Origin: Roseomonas genomospecies 6 | Lineage (GTDB): Bacteria; Pseudomonadota; Alphaproteobacteria; Azospirillales; Azospirillaceae | Assembly: GCF_008365375.1 (NCBI RefSeq) | Contig: NZ_QOKW01000028.1 | Coordinates: 26,174 to 90,173, forward strand | DNA length: 64,000 bases | Reading direction: 5' to 3' | Part shown: positions 53,485 to 62,188 of the stretch, in pieces | Layout: every line of letters begins with the position of its first letter | Position numbering within the stretch: the first letter of the stretch is position 1 | Program-made: the position numbers and the translations under genes | The notes under the pieces: model-generated | Database searches by the model: none | Seen by the model: only the letters and a program-made list of their open reading frames with translations | What the model was told of the DNA's origin: nothing

Positions 53485-54807
53485 TTACGAGACGGTGACG
53501 CCCGGAGCCATCGTTCGCCCGAGCGCAACCGCTTCCTCGATCCGGTGGTTCTCCATCGCCGGAGCGATGGCCCGCATGTCCTGCCCGGTCATGCCGAGTC
53601 TCGTTCCGATTTGCCGCCACTCGGCGGAAATCACGTCGGCCATGCCGACGGCGAGCTTGCGGGCCTCGTCCTCGCTCGTCTCGAAATATGGGGCGGCGTC
53701 GATCAGGCGGGCCACGCTGAGTTCGTTGCCGTGGATCTCGGAGATAGCGGTTTTCAGGGTGCCCTCCTCCGGAACCGGGTTCACGTCGAACGCCGGAGAG
53801 AGGGTCCACTTTCCTCCGGGCGCGGCGAGGAAGCCGTGGTTCCGCAAATGGTCGTCCGTGTTCTGGATCAGGATGCTGAACATCACCCGCCGGAAGAGTT
53901 CGCGCATGTCGGTCCGTGGCGCCGCGCAGTGCGTGAGCATCCGCTGGGCCAGATCCACGTAGTTGCCCGGCTCGGCACCGCGCAGCCCCATGAAGGTCTG
54001 TGCCGAGATGAAGGGGACACGGGCGTGCGGCTGACCGGCCGCGCGGCCGGCAATGCGGTCGAAACGCCGAATGATCGCGACGGGGAAGCGCTGGCTGGTC
54101 GGCAGCAGGTCGGCCGTAGACGCCTTGATGCCGACGCGCTCAGCCAAGCGGAGCGCCAGAACCTCGGCACGGGCGACAGCATACTCATCGTCCATCTTCG
54201 CCAGCTTCACGATCCACAGAGCACCATGCTCATCGCGGGCGTTCACCTTCGGCCTCGCGCCGCCGAGCGATCCGACGGCGGTCTTGAGCAGACCGCCGTG
54301 AAGCATCTTCGCCCGGTTCTCGCGGTAGTGGATGGGGTCCGCCTCGAACGCACGGGATTCGGCCACGATCTGCTCGAGGTCGAAAAGGCGCGGAATGGAG
54401 ATCTCGCCCGCCCCCTTGGGTGGCGCGAGCGGCTTCCCGGCAGCGCCCGGCTTGTCGAAGTAGCGAAGTGCTCCGGAGCGGAGTTCGTCGTCGGCCTCCA
54501 ACAGGTAGTCGAGCTCCGAGTCCACGCGGCCGCCCAGCGCCATCTTGATGATGGCGCGGCCCCACGAGTCCGGGGAACCATCGGCGATCGGTCCGGGCAG
54601 CGCCGAGGCGTTGGCCGTCCGCGCGTGGTAGAACGGAGCCACCTGGAGCGGCAGGTCGGGCGCGATGGCGAAGGCCCGCGGGTTGTCCAGCCACGAGGCG
54701 TGATAGGTGAATGCGGACGTTTCGCGGGTGCCCGTGCTCTCGTGGATGAACTCTCCCACGGGAACGGCATTCGTTCCGAGCCGGACGTCGATCTTCCGTG
54801 TCGTCAT
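53485..54807 (-). CDS. hipA: HipA-like Ser/Thr kinase toxin
   Basis: A 440-residue HipA-family kinase of normal length. The N-terminal domain has 'GSPDSWGRAIIKMALG', and the kinase has the phosphate-loop region 'VGSLGGARPKVNARD', the catalytic segment 'ILIQNTDDHLRNHGFL' and the metal-binding 'LSPAFDVNP'. HipA kinases phosphorylate translation targets such as glutamyl-tRNA synthetase and induce growth arrest or persistence, kept in check by HipB. The gene follows hipB with one base between stop and start. It could act as a defence or plasmid-maintenance module. Confidence 0.93.
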   Translation of the reverse strand: MTTRKIDVRLGTNAVPVGEFIHESTGTRETSAFTYHASWLDNPRAFAIAPDLPLQVAPFYHARTANASALPGPIADGSPDSWGRAIIKMALGGRVDSELDYLLEADDELRSGALRYFDKPGAAGKPLAPPKGAGEISIPRLFDLEQIVAESRAFEADPIHYRENRAKMLHGGLLKTAVGSLGGARPKVNARDEHGALWIVKLAKMDDEYAVARAEVLALRLAERVGIKASTADLLPTSQRFPVAIIRRFDRIAGRAAGQPHARVPFISAQTFMGLRGAEPGNYVDLAQRMLTHCAAPRTDMRELFRRVMFSILIQNTDDHLRNHGFLAAPGGKWTLSPAFDVNPVPEEGTLKTAISEIHGNELSVARLIDAAPYFETSEDEARKLAVGMADVISAEWRQIGTRLGMTGQDMRAIAPAMENHRIEEAVALGRTMAPGVTVS

Positions 54808-54808
54808 C

Positions 54809-55222
54809 TCACCAACCCTCCACGTCGTCGTTGGAGACGATGGGACCGCTCATGGCATCGTCGGGCTCTGACCCCTTTTTTTTCTTTGCCCGAGGCTTCG
54901 AGACGCGGGTTGGCACGTCCTGGCGGAGCACCATCAAGGCAACCTCGTCTTTCGACTGGTCGAGGAGATTCGTAAGCAGATCCAGGCGGCCGAGCGCGTT
55001 GAGCGCCATCGCGAGCGTGTTGAGCGCGACGCCGGCATCGCCCTTCTCCAGCCGATGCAGGGTCGCTCGGGACACGCCCATCGCCCGCGCGAAATCCTCG
55101 GCCGGAATGCGGCGGGACCGGCGTGCGAGAGAGATGTCCTGACCGAGCTTCCCGATTGCCCGAGCCACCGCCGGATAGACCGGCGACCCTTTGGTCTTGT
55201 AGGTTCCACCTTCGGCCTTCAT
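54809..55222 (-). CDS. hipB: HipB-like XRE-family antitoxin
   Basis: A 137-residue protein with an XRE/Cro helix-turn-helix at about 28-85: 'IPAEDFARAMGVSRATLHRL' followed by 'EKGDAGVALNTLAMALNALG'. The tail after 105 is charged and probably disordered, with a Lys-rich patch, longer than in short HipB proteins. It is the DNA-binding antitoxin that neutralises HipA and represses the operon. Operator-like repeats lie 34-100 bases upstream of its start. Confidence 0.9.
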   Translation of the reverse strand: MKAEGGTYKTKGSPVYPAVARAIGKLGQDISLARRSRRIPAEDFARAMGVSRATLHRLEKGDAGVALNTLAMALNALGRLDLLTNLLDQSKDEVALMVLRQDVPTRVSKPRAKKKKGSEPDDAMSGPIVSNDDVEGW

Positions 55223-55255
55223 CGTCTTACACCTGATCCATAAATTGGGTTTTAA

Positions 55256-55322
55256 GTCTCATGTGTGAGACGGGATGCCGATCAGAGCAGCTTCCCAGGC
55301 CGCACCAATCTATGTCTCATAG
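55256..55322 (-). promoter_or_regulatory. Operator-like inverted repeats upstream of hipBA
   Basis: Two inverted repeats lie in the AT-richer leader: GTCTCA-N4-TGAGAC at 55256-55271 and CTATG-N3-CATAG at 55310-55322. The word GTCTCA occurs in both. HipB-type repressors bind such palindromes in their own promoter, so autoregulation is inferred. Confidence 0.6.
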
Positions 55323-55701
55323 ATAGTACGTTGCTCGAGTTTCTTGTAGCGCTTGTGATGCGTTATCCGCTATCGGGATCACGCCATGACGACCCGTTGC
55401 TCGATGCGAAGGGGAGAGCCGCCGGTCGGGTTTGGTGACGACGCTGGCCGCGCGCACCACGCCGGACGCCTCTCCCGCCACGACGATGTCGCCGGGCAGG
55501 AGCGCGCACCAATCACGAGCCGGCAGCGAGATCCCTGTGCGTGGCGAACGCCGCCAACTCGGTGGCGGGAGCCACGTCGAGGCGGAGGTCCGAACCAGCC
55601 AACCAGCGGCCGATCCCCTCGATCGGCAGGCGGATGCGCACGTCACTCCAGACCTGCGACGCGCTCCCCATTGGTCTGGACGGGGCGATCCTCCGCCATG
55701 T
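55317..55701 (-). pseudogene. Decayed gene, possibly a type III secretion SctQ-like fragment
   Basis: On the minus strand, coherent peptide pieces lie in successive frames: 'MAEDRPVQTNGERVAGLE' then a stop, 'VRIRLPIEGIGRWLAGSDL' with 'RLDVAPATELAAF', and 'WCALLPGDIVVAGEASGVV'. Their order and the 'LLPGDIVV' step resemble the N-terminal part of SctQ/YscQ ring proteins, but the match is weak. At least two frame breaks make a working protein unlikely. It follows two unknown genes on the same strand and may once have belonged with them. Confidence 0.4.
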
Positions 55702-56451
55702 TCAGGCACCCAGCAACGCTGCGTGCAGCTGAGCGCGTTCAGTTCCTGAAAGATCCGGACAGACGCGCTCCAAGACAGTGTCCACACCGTCGCGATCGAG
55801 AAGAGTCAGCATCCGCATCCTCACCCTGATCGACGACAGCGGCTGAAAAAGGACTGGCGCCTTCGACGGGTGCAGACGCGTGCGGCTGGCCACCCAGCCC
55901 AAGGCCGCCAGCAGCAGCAGAGAGTCGTCCAGATACTGGATATCGGCATCGTCCAACGCCAGTTGGGTGAAGAAGCGGACACGACCATTCTCATCGAGCC
56001 AGAGAACCCCCCTTTTCATCCGCACGACATCTCGGATCCTTGTCGCCTGTCTCCCCGCAGGAGGCATCACTGCCCGATCGACCATCTCGGCGAAGTGGGG
56101 GTCGATCGTTTCGGCGAAATCGGGCAAATTGCGGAGACCCAAGCAGCACTCCCCAAGGAGCTGCCTGACGGCGGCGCGATCGAGCCGATTCAGCACATCG
56201 TCCTCAATCTCCGGGAGTTGCTCAGCGCACCACACGGCGATGGGGAAGCCGACCTCGTCGAACGGTTCCGAGGTTTCCGCGATCCAGGCGGAAAGCGCGT
56301 CGACGACGATGCGGGCAGCAGCGGGCAGCCGCTCGACGGGCACAAGAGCAGTTGCGGTCACGAAACTCTCCCAAGCGTTGGAATGGTGACGGTGTATCTG
56401 GATCACCCACGACCGGTGGAATGGCGTGATCCGTTCAGGCGTGCCCCACCG
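55702..56451 (-). CDS. Hypothetical protein, about 249 aa
   Basis: ATG 56451 is chosen because GAGGTG lies five bases upstream and because it overlaps the previous gene's stop by 17 bases; longer starts would run deeper into that gene. The protein is helical and acidic ('VVDALSAWIAETSEPFDEVG', 'DLSGTERAQLHAALLGA'), with a beta-rich middle ('RMKRGVLWLDENGRVRFF'). It has no signal peptide or known motif. It is co-directional with its upstream neighbour, probably in one transcription unit. Confidence 0.6.
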   Translation of the reverse strand, partial: RWGTPERITPFHRSWVIQIHRHHSNAWESFVTATALVPVERLPAAARIVVDALSAWIAETSEPFDEVGFPIAVWCAEQLPEIEDDVLNRLDRAAVRQLLGECCLGLRNLPDFAETIDPHFAEMVDRAVMPPAGRQATRIRDVVRMKRGVLWLDENGRVRFFTQLALDDADIQYLDDSLLLLAALGWVASRTRLHPSKAPVLFQPLSSIRVRMRMLTLLDRDGVDTVLERVCPDLSGTERAQLHAALLGA

Positions 56452-57109
56452 CATCGGGCACCTCATCCGCTCCCACGTCGAGGATGCCGCTTCCGATGAG
56501 TCCGCAGACGAGGTGGGCAACCGACACCATCGAAGCGTAGGCCGTTACCGCCTGCTGCAGCGTGCAGCCCTGCGGGATGTCGTCGCCATGCGCCCGGACG
56601 AGCAGCGTCTGGTTGAATTGCGCGACGATGTCCTCATCGGTAGCCGGAACCGGGAAGGTCGAAACCTGCGTGGCGAACGTTGCCGGAGCCACCGCCGTCT
56701 TGCCGGTGGCGATCTCCTCCCAGGCCAGGGTGAACGCCAAGCAACCGGGCTTGGTCGGCTCCAGCCAACAGAGGAACCGCTGGCCCTGCTCGGTCCACTC
56801 GTACACGGTCTGACGCTTCGGGAGCGCCTGCCGCAGAATCCGCAGCAGGGCAGCCGGCTCAGCCATCGCAGAGAAATTTCGTGCGAAGCCGACCGCCATG
56901 TCGATCGGCCGGTAGTCCGTTTCGCCGCGCAACTGCCAGAGATGCCGGGCCAGGTCCTGGGTGCGGTTCACCGGCTGGCCGCCCTCGGCCTCGAGGCGCT
57001 CCCCGGCATCGAGCAAGCGGTTGTAGAAGGGCAACGCCACCGTGAGGCGTCGCAATTCGATCGTCCTGCCGCTCAGCGCCCGCAGCGCCGTCGTCTCGTC
57101 ATGGGACAT
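56435..57109 (-). CDS. Hypothetical protein, about 224 aa
   Basis: The start was set at ATG 57109 (MSHDETTALR), which has a GGGGA word about ten bases upstream; the frame is open further, to 57346. Segments such as 'QGRQRFLCWLEPTKPG' are not exact family marks; what is visible is a soluble alpha/beta protein ('FLCWLEPTKPGCLAFTLAW', 'TLQQAVTAYASMVSVAHLVC'). The C-terminus overlaps the next gene. Function unknown. Confidence 0.55.
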   Translation of the reverse strand: MSHDETTALRALSGRTIELRRLTVALPFYNRLLDAGERLEAEGGQPVNRTQDLARHLWQLRGETDYRPIDMAVGFARNFSAMAEPAALLRILRQALPKRQTVYEWTEQGQRFLCWLEPTKPGCLAFTLAWEEIATGKTAVAPATFATQVSTFPVPATDEDIVAQFNQTLLVRAHGDDIPQGCTLQQAVTAYASMVSVAHLVCGLIGSGILDVGADEVPDAVGHA

Positions 57110-57682
57110 GTCGTCGTAATCCCCTGTGATGGTGGCCCATTCGCCGGCGCCGCCTGGAATGCCGGGGGTGCCTGGCGTGGTATTGGCGTTCGGATCGGCG
57201 CGATGATCCTGTCGGTTCGGGAGGACCGACCGTGTCCAGACGCCCGTCGACGCCTGCTCCTCGCATGATGCCTCTCCAGCTCTGTGCAACGGAACTCTGG
57301 TGACCCGGCTCCCGGATGCCCATGCCTTCTCTATGCGACGGCGCATGAGCAGGACGTCACGGATCGCAAGCCAGCAATTTCCCGAAGCCGCGACCGATAT
57401 GACGTCTCATGGTCCTCGACGGCCGCGGCATGCCCATATACATAGCCACTTGGTCATAGACGATCAAGGAAATTCGCATCGGGTTACTAAAAAATTGAGC
57501 CGTACACTTCGACCGTTCTTTCAAGGCTCAACCGTTCCATTTGGTAGTTCTAAACCGTTACTATCGCTTTTCTCCGTACCGAATTCCGTTCCACGGCCGG
57601 ATGTACCGTCCGCACGCATCGATGCGGACCGTCCCCACCGCTCATGACCGTCCTCTCCACGACCGACGCGGCCCCTCCCTCC
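57110..57682. other. Intergenic region with AT-rich centre and small repeats
   Basis: About 570 bases without a supported gene. The centre (57420-57590) is clearly more AT-rich than its surroundings. It holds three ACCGTT words at 57512, 57531 and 57554, and an inverted repeat TTGAGCC...GGCTCAA (about 57494-57533). GTCCGCA...TGCGGAC near 57608-57630 forms a further short hairpin. It probably contains promoter material for one of the flanking genes. Confidence 0.4.
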
Positions 57683-58393
57683 TCAGGCGAGCGCGGCATG
57701 ACGCGGAGGGAAAAGGCTGAAGAGTCGCGGCCGCCGATGACCACGCGGGTTGCCGTCCTGCTCCTTACGGAGGTCATCGCGAGATCCGTTTCCCCGTTTC
57801 CTGGCCACCATGGACCCTCCTCTGATCTGATCGGCTTGGGTGGCAACGGGGCGACGGCGGGTCCGGCGCTTGGCACGCGGCCGGGGCGGCCGCACCGCCA
57901 GCAGCGCGGCCGCGTCCTCCGTCCTCGGGCAGATCACCTTGCCGGCCCCGTCGAAGGCGGCCCTGGCGTCGGCGTCGCCCGCGTCGCGCCAGGCGCGGAC
58001 CGCCTCCTGGGCGGTGAGGCCGCCGACCGTCATCAGCCAGCCGATCTTGGCCTCCAGCGTGGCGCAGGCGAGGGCCTGAGCGGTGGCCGCCGCCGGACCG
58101 CCGCACTTGACCAGCCGGCGGTGCACGGCGACCAGCAACTCGACCTTGTTCGGCAGATGCTGGCCATTCACCCAGCCGAGGACGTCGGACAGGATCTTCT
58201 TGCCGCGCGGCCGGGCCAGGATGTTGCGGACGGTGTCGAAGGCGAAGACGGTCGCCAGATCGCGCAGGCGCTCGTCGCTGTCCACCGTCTTGCCGCGGGT
58301 GGCGGCGATGCGGACGATCATCTCCCAGGCCAGCTCGGAGGAAGCCTCGGTCTGGCGGGAGAAGGGGACGGTGGCGGTCTCGTTCGTGATCAT
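57683..58393 (-). CDS. Hypothetical protein, copy A of an inverted gene pair
   Basis: A 236-residue protein from ATG 58393. Residues 1-180 are nearly identical to the 185-residue protein at 61637-62194. Visible segments are 'LAWEMIVRIAATRGKTVD', 'LATVFAFDTVRNILARPRGK' and 'LPNKVELLVAVHRRLVKCG'; it is helical, soluble and unrecognised. In this copy the stop codon used by the other copy is replaced, so translation runs on into about 50 extra basic residues that look unselected. It may be a plasmid accessory protein. Confidence 0.65.
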   Translation of the reverse strand: MITNETATVPFSRQTEASSELAWEMIVRIAATRGKTVDSDERLRDLATVFAFDTVRNILARPRGKKILSDVLGWVNGQHLPNKVELLVAVHRRLVKCGGPAAATAQALACATLEAKIGWLMTVGGLTAQEAVRAWRDAGDADARAAFDGAGKVICPRTEDAAALLAVRPPRPRAKRRTRRRPVATQADQIRGGSMVARKRGNGSRDDLRKEQDGNPRGHRRPRLFSLFPPRHAALA

Positions 58394-58409
58394 GGCGGTC
58401 GCTCCGGGT
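57842..58409 (-). repeat. 568-bp inverted repeat, arm A
   Basis: This segment matches 61621-62188 in reverse-complement orientation, with high identity by eye and no length change that I could see (both 568 bases). It starts about 16 bases upstream of the gene start (ACCCGGAGCG) and ends near the stop of the other copy. The arms enclose 3.2 kb. Confidence 0.85.
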
Positions 58410-58560
58410 TGTGACGCCGGCAGAACGCCGCATGGGGTGTGCCCTGGTTGCGCGATCAGACGGTACATGCCAAGTCCGGCGTTGCGCGGCCGTTGGATGC
58501 CGGTACGATCCGGTGGCGAGGTGCGTGGCGGGGCGCTACGGGCTGGATGTCGCGCGTACG

Positions 58561-59679
58561 ATGGGAATCGACGATGAGATATGGGAGCAAGGCAGTCGCG
58601 TGACCGATCGAAGCACTGCGTTCCATGATATGGACACCCGCCGCCAGAAAATCCTCTCCCTGCTGCGGCAAGGGACGGCGGACAAAATGGTGCGATTCCG
58701 TGCCGACAAGGCACTGGAAAGTCTGCGTGCGGCCAATCAAATGGCTGAAGAGCATGCAAAAGCCCTCGAGCCCTGGGTCCAGCTGACGTCGTACAGGCTC
58801 GGACATTTGCTCATGCGGACAGCGCGTGCGAAGGACGAACTCCAGGAAGCCGAGCAGTGCTTTCACAGAGCCACGCAAGGGCAATCGTGTGTCCTTGGTC
58901 CGCTTCCTTTCATTCTGCGGTTGCCGGTGCTACAGCGCCTTCGGGCTCTCGAAGATGATCCTACAGAGGCGCGCCGGCTCGATGAGCGCTTATACAAAGC
59001 TTTCGATCGTGCTCGGGATGCGGTCCGCCGGTCCACCAAGTCTTGGTCATGGGAGGATAGACGCGATGATCTCGCAGAGCGCGAACCCACGATCCTGCAA
59101 GGAGAGTTCGTGAACCTTCTTGAACTTTGCGCTTACTTCATCGGAGCCGATTACGGATCGCTCGAAGGTTTGCGCGATCCATTCGAAGACTTGCGCCTGC
59201 CAAACGCTTGGTGCCTCATCAGCAGCGCCGGAAGTTCACCAGACGTACGATGCCCGCATGATTTCATCGCAGCGGAAATGGAGGTTCGGAAAGGAGAGCT
59301 GCGGCCACACCTTCACTTCGTTCTTTCCGCGCATGGTAAATCAGCATGCTACTTCAACGAGTCGACGGTGATCGGTCGCCGGCCCACTCAACGCTCCGGA
59401 ACCAATCGTGAGCTTCGCCTTATTACCCAACTTTGCATTCACGGGGATCTTTCCCGGGACAAGTGTCGCATCGCGGCTGTCGGCGAAGATGGTACCTCCA
59501 ATCTCTTCCGCCAAGTGTTGTCGCGTGCGCGGACGATGTTGGCGAGTGCGGCGAATTGTCCGGCGGATAAGACGATCATTGAGGATGAGACCAAAGAGGC
59601 TCTGCGTCTCGACCCTGCCATCAGAGTTCTCGGTATGGTCGAAATTGATGTCCTGAACTCCCCGGCGCCCAATCCGTGA
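58561..59679 (+). CDS. Unrecognised protein, about 372 aa
   Basis: The frame is open from 58411. ATG 58561 (MGIDDEIWEQ) is the chosen start, but GTG 58600 has a better ribosome site (AAGG seven bases upstream) and is a real alternative. The N-terminal half is helical ('LESLRAANQMAEEHAKALEP', 'LDERLYKAFDRARDAVRRS'). The C-terminal half is mixed ('HLHFVLSAHGKSACYF', 'ELRLITQLCIHGDLSRDKC'). Base composition is lower in GC than its neighbours, suggesting separate acquisition. I cannot assign a family. It lies between the two inverted arms. Confidence 0.6.
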   Translation: MGIDDEIWEQGSRVTDRSTAFHDMDTRRQKILSLLRQGTADKMVRFRADKALESLRAANQMAEEHAKALEPWVQLTSYRLGHLLMRTARAKDELQEAEQCFHRATQGQSCVLGPLPFILRLPVLQRLRALEDDPTEARRLDERLYKAFDRARDAVRRSTKSWSWEDRRDDLAEREPTILQGEFVNLLELCAYFIGADYGSLEGLRDPFEDLRLPNAWCLISSAGSSPDVRCPHDFIAAEMEVRKGELRPHLHFVLSAHGKSACYFNESTVIGRRPTQRSGTNRELRLITQLCIHGDLSRDKCRIAAVGEDGTSNLFRQVLSRARTMLASAANCPADKTIIEDETKEALRLDPAIRVLGMVEIDVLNSPAPNP

Positions 59680-59847
59680 GCGCCTGTTCAGAGATGTCAG
59701 GCGCTGGCCCCGATGGTGGGGACACCCCATAAACCCGAGACTCGTCAGCAGCTTAGGAAACCTCCAATGGGGCAGGCCCCTGGTGCATGGCGACGGCCCC
59801 AAGCCGGCTTCGTCGGCGTTCGTCCGCGCGTCCGCCGGGGTCACCAT

Positions 59848-60010
59848 GGTTGCGCACACCGGACGTCAGTACCGCAAGAGCGGCCTCCATTCCCTCCGCA
59901 TTCCGGCGGGCTTCCGCGACCTCATCGGACGCAAAGGGATCGTCCAGGCGCCGTCCGGCAATGGGCTTCCCACGCCGCCGCAGGGGAGCGGCACCCTGCC
60001 CGGCTCAATG
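59848..60010 (+). pseudogene. Integrase N-terminal remnant
   Basis: One frame encodes 'RQYRKSGLHSLRIPAGFRDL' followed by 'IGRKGIVQAPSGN', the usual opening of a tyrosine-recombinase N-terminal region (RRxP.dLR.liGR.e). No core-binding or catalytic domain follows; the sequence passes into a helicase remnant. Weak but consistent. Confidence 0.4.
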
Positions 60011-60074
60011 GTGTCAGATGTGATCCGGACATGCCGCTGCAGCCATGCCGTCCTTCCCCTGGTCTATCAAGCCA

Positions 60075-60377
60075 TCGGTTCAACGTCATCATCCGGTTCA
60101 CGACCGCCGTCGGGCTTGGCGTCAACGTCCACGCGGCCTCCCATGTGATCCACTTTATCCGGCCCTGGAATCCAACAAAGGAGGATCAGGCCACCGACCG
60201 CGCATACCGAATCGGTCAGACCAAGCCGGTGACCGTTTATTGCCCGCCCGTGGTGTCTACGGCTTCCTTTCCTTCGAAGCGAAGCTGGACCGTCTTCTGG
60301 AGACGAAGCACGAGCTCGCACGCGACATGCCCAACGGCGCTGACGACATCAGCGAGGCCGATTGGCGCGACTTGTGA
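60075..60377 (+). pseudogene. SNF2-helicase C-terminal remnant with frameshift
   Basis: One frame encodes 'SHVIHFIRPWNPTKEDQATD' and 'RAYRIGQTKPVTVY', the motif V-VI region of SNF2 helicases. After about 60255 the expected continuation shifts to another frame: 'FEAKLDRLLETKHELARDM', then 'GADDISEADWRDL' and a stop at 60377. It is the end of a helicase gene whose rest is deleted. It is not a copy of the helicase at 27604-30312. Confidence 0.75.
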
Positions 60378-60528
60378 CCTTTCCCCGCGCCGCAAGCGAA
60401 GTGAACTCCCGCCGGCGGAAATTGATCGTTGCTGGCTCCGTCAAGGGAAACGGAGGCGTGGTATCTCCTAACGGGGCAGGTTGGTGGCAAGACCATGGTC
60501 TGCCGATCGTGGCGGTGGTGTCTTGGCT

Positions 60529-61287
60529 TCACGATGCGGCGGCAGCATCGCGGTGGGAACGTGTTCGCTCGCGATCGATACGGAAGTCAAAGTCTGGGTC
60601 GTAGGACCGAGCGAAGCGTCTGCGCACATCCTCGAACCCGGCACGGTTCCAGGTCAGTCCGCGAGGAACGGGCACCTCGAGCTTTTGCAGCAACGCCCAA
60701 ATCTCGTCGGCCCGCTCATCGCCAAGGCTGTCGGCGATGTGGCTGTACAGACGGTGGATCGCTTCGATGAGCGCCCATTTCAACGCTGCTTGATCGATCG
60801 ACTGCCCCTGCTTGTTCACCGGAGCCTTGTAGGGACCAGCCTTGTCGTACAGGTCTCCCATTTTCTGAACGGCCTTGAGCAGGGCGTGCTGTCGGTAGTG
60901 GGCGATGAGTTCATTGTCGCTGTCCACATCGATGCGGCAAACGCGGTGGCGCACGACCGTGAGCGCGTGCAGAAAAGGATGATCCCGCCAGCGGTGGTTC
61001 ATCGACGTATCGACCCAACAAACCGTGGCATCGGCATGGCGGCGCAGAATGCGCTCCAGATCGTCGAGGATCAGTTTGGTCGGCCGCCCTTTCGGCTCTT
61101 CGTAGACATATTCCGCAACCACCCTGCCACCCTGGCGGGTTGCTTCCTGGCGGACCAAGTCACGATGCAGGGCAATGGTCCGGCTTTGCTCGACGGCCGT
61201 TTCGACGTCGCGCGCCAGATGGCGCCCAGGAACAGGGTATGTCCAATAGAAGCCGATGACGTCGTGGGCGTCAGGTCGCGCCTGCAT
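60529..61287 (-). CDS. Resolvase-like protein lacking the usual catalytic serine motif
   Basis: A 252-residue protein from ATG 61287 (GGAGAG upstream). The N-terminal 120 residues follow the serine-recombinase fold: an opening beta strand 'VIGFYWTYPVPG', then 'QSRTIALHRDLVRQEATRQG', 'VVAEYVYEEPKGRP', and a later strand 'ATVCWVDTSMNHRW'. Where active resolvases have a conserved Y-x-R-V-S, here W-T-Y-P appears, so the nucleophile is uncertain. The C-terminal part is helical and basic. It may be a degenerate invertase/resolvase, possibly acting between the flanking inverted arms. Family assignment is tentative. Confidence 0.45.
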   Translation of the reverse strand: MQARPDAHDVIGFYWTYPVPGRHLARDVETAVEQSRTIALHRDLVRQEATRQGGRVVAEYVYEEPKGRPTKLILDDLERILRRHADATVCWVDTSMNHRWRDHPFLHALTVVRHRVCRIDVDSDNELIAHYRQHALLKAVQKMGDLYDKAGPYKAPVNKQGQSIDQAALKWALIEAIHRLYSHIADSLGDERADEIWALLQKLEVPVPRGLTWNRAGFEDVRRRFARSYDPDFDFRIDRERTRSHRDAAAAS

Positions 61288-61636
61288 GGCCGCTCTCCAA
61301 CCGAGGGGTGCGCATTTTGCCCCGCCCTCATGATGGCTGCAATCATCATTGCAGCCCGAGCGCTCGCAGACTCACACGAGAGGCGGCATTCTGCGGCGGA
61401 CCGCAGCCGGGGGAGGTCTCGCGGTCGTCTCACTGGAGCGTGCCCTGAGGCCGCACAATAGCGAGGAATCGTCAGGCTTCTGTCCGCAAGACATCGAACC
61501 GCTCAAGTCATTCAGATTTTGTATTCTTTATCAAAGACTTACGGATAATTTTCAACGAGCCGGCGCCGGGATGCCGCGCTCCGTACTCTGATCTCACCGC
61601 GGCGCTGATGCCGCGCCACGACCCGGAGCGACCACC
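61288..61636. other. Intergenic region before copy B
   Basis: About 350 bases with no supported gene. Bases 61505-61560 are AT-rich (TTTTGTATTCTTTATC) and are the best promoter candidate for copy B. Repeat arm B begins at 61621. Confidence 0.4.
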
Positions 61637-62188
61637 ATGATCACGAACGAGACCGCCACCGTCCCCTTCTCCCACCGGAGCGAGGCCTCCTCCGAGCTGG
61701 CCTGGGAGATGATCGTCCGCATCGTCGCCACCCGTGGCAAGACGGTGGACGGCGACGAGCGCCTGCGCGATCTGGCGACCGTCTTCGCTTTTGACACCGT
61801 CCGCAACATCCTGGCCCGGCCGCGCGGCAAGAAGATCCTGTCCGACGTCCTCGGCTGGGTGAATGGCCAGCATCTGCCGAACAAGGTCGAGTTGCTGGTC
61901 GCCGTGCACCGCCGGCTGGTCAAGTGCGGCGGTCCGGCGGCGGCCACCGCTCAGGCCCTCGCCTGCGCCACGCTGGAGGCCAAGATCGGCTGGCTGATGA
62001 CGGTCGGCGGCCTCACCGCCCAGGAGGCGGTCCGCGCCTGGCGCGACGCGGGCGACGCCGAGGCCAGGACCGCCTTCGACGGGGCCGGTAAGGTGATCTG
62101 CCCGAGGACGGAGGACGCGGCCGCGCTGCTGGCGGTGCGGCCGCCCCGGCCGCGTGCCAAGCGCCGGTCCCGCCGTCGCCCCGTTGCC
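61621..62188 (+). repeat. 568-bp inverted repeat, arm B
   Basis: This is the reverse-complement partner of 57842-58409, covering the gene start region through codons just before the stop. Differences are scattered single bases. Confidence 0.85.

Noticed and set aside
57512..57559. Three ACCGTT words as iterons of a plasmid origin
   Set aside because: Six-base matches with uneven spacing and no rep gene; chance or promoter elements are more likely.
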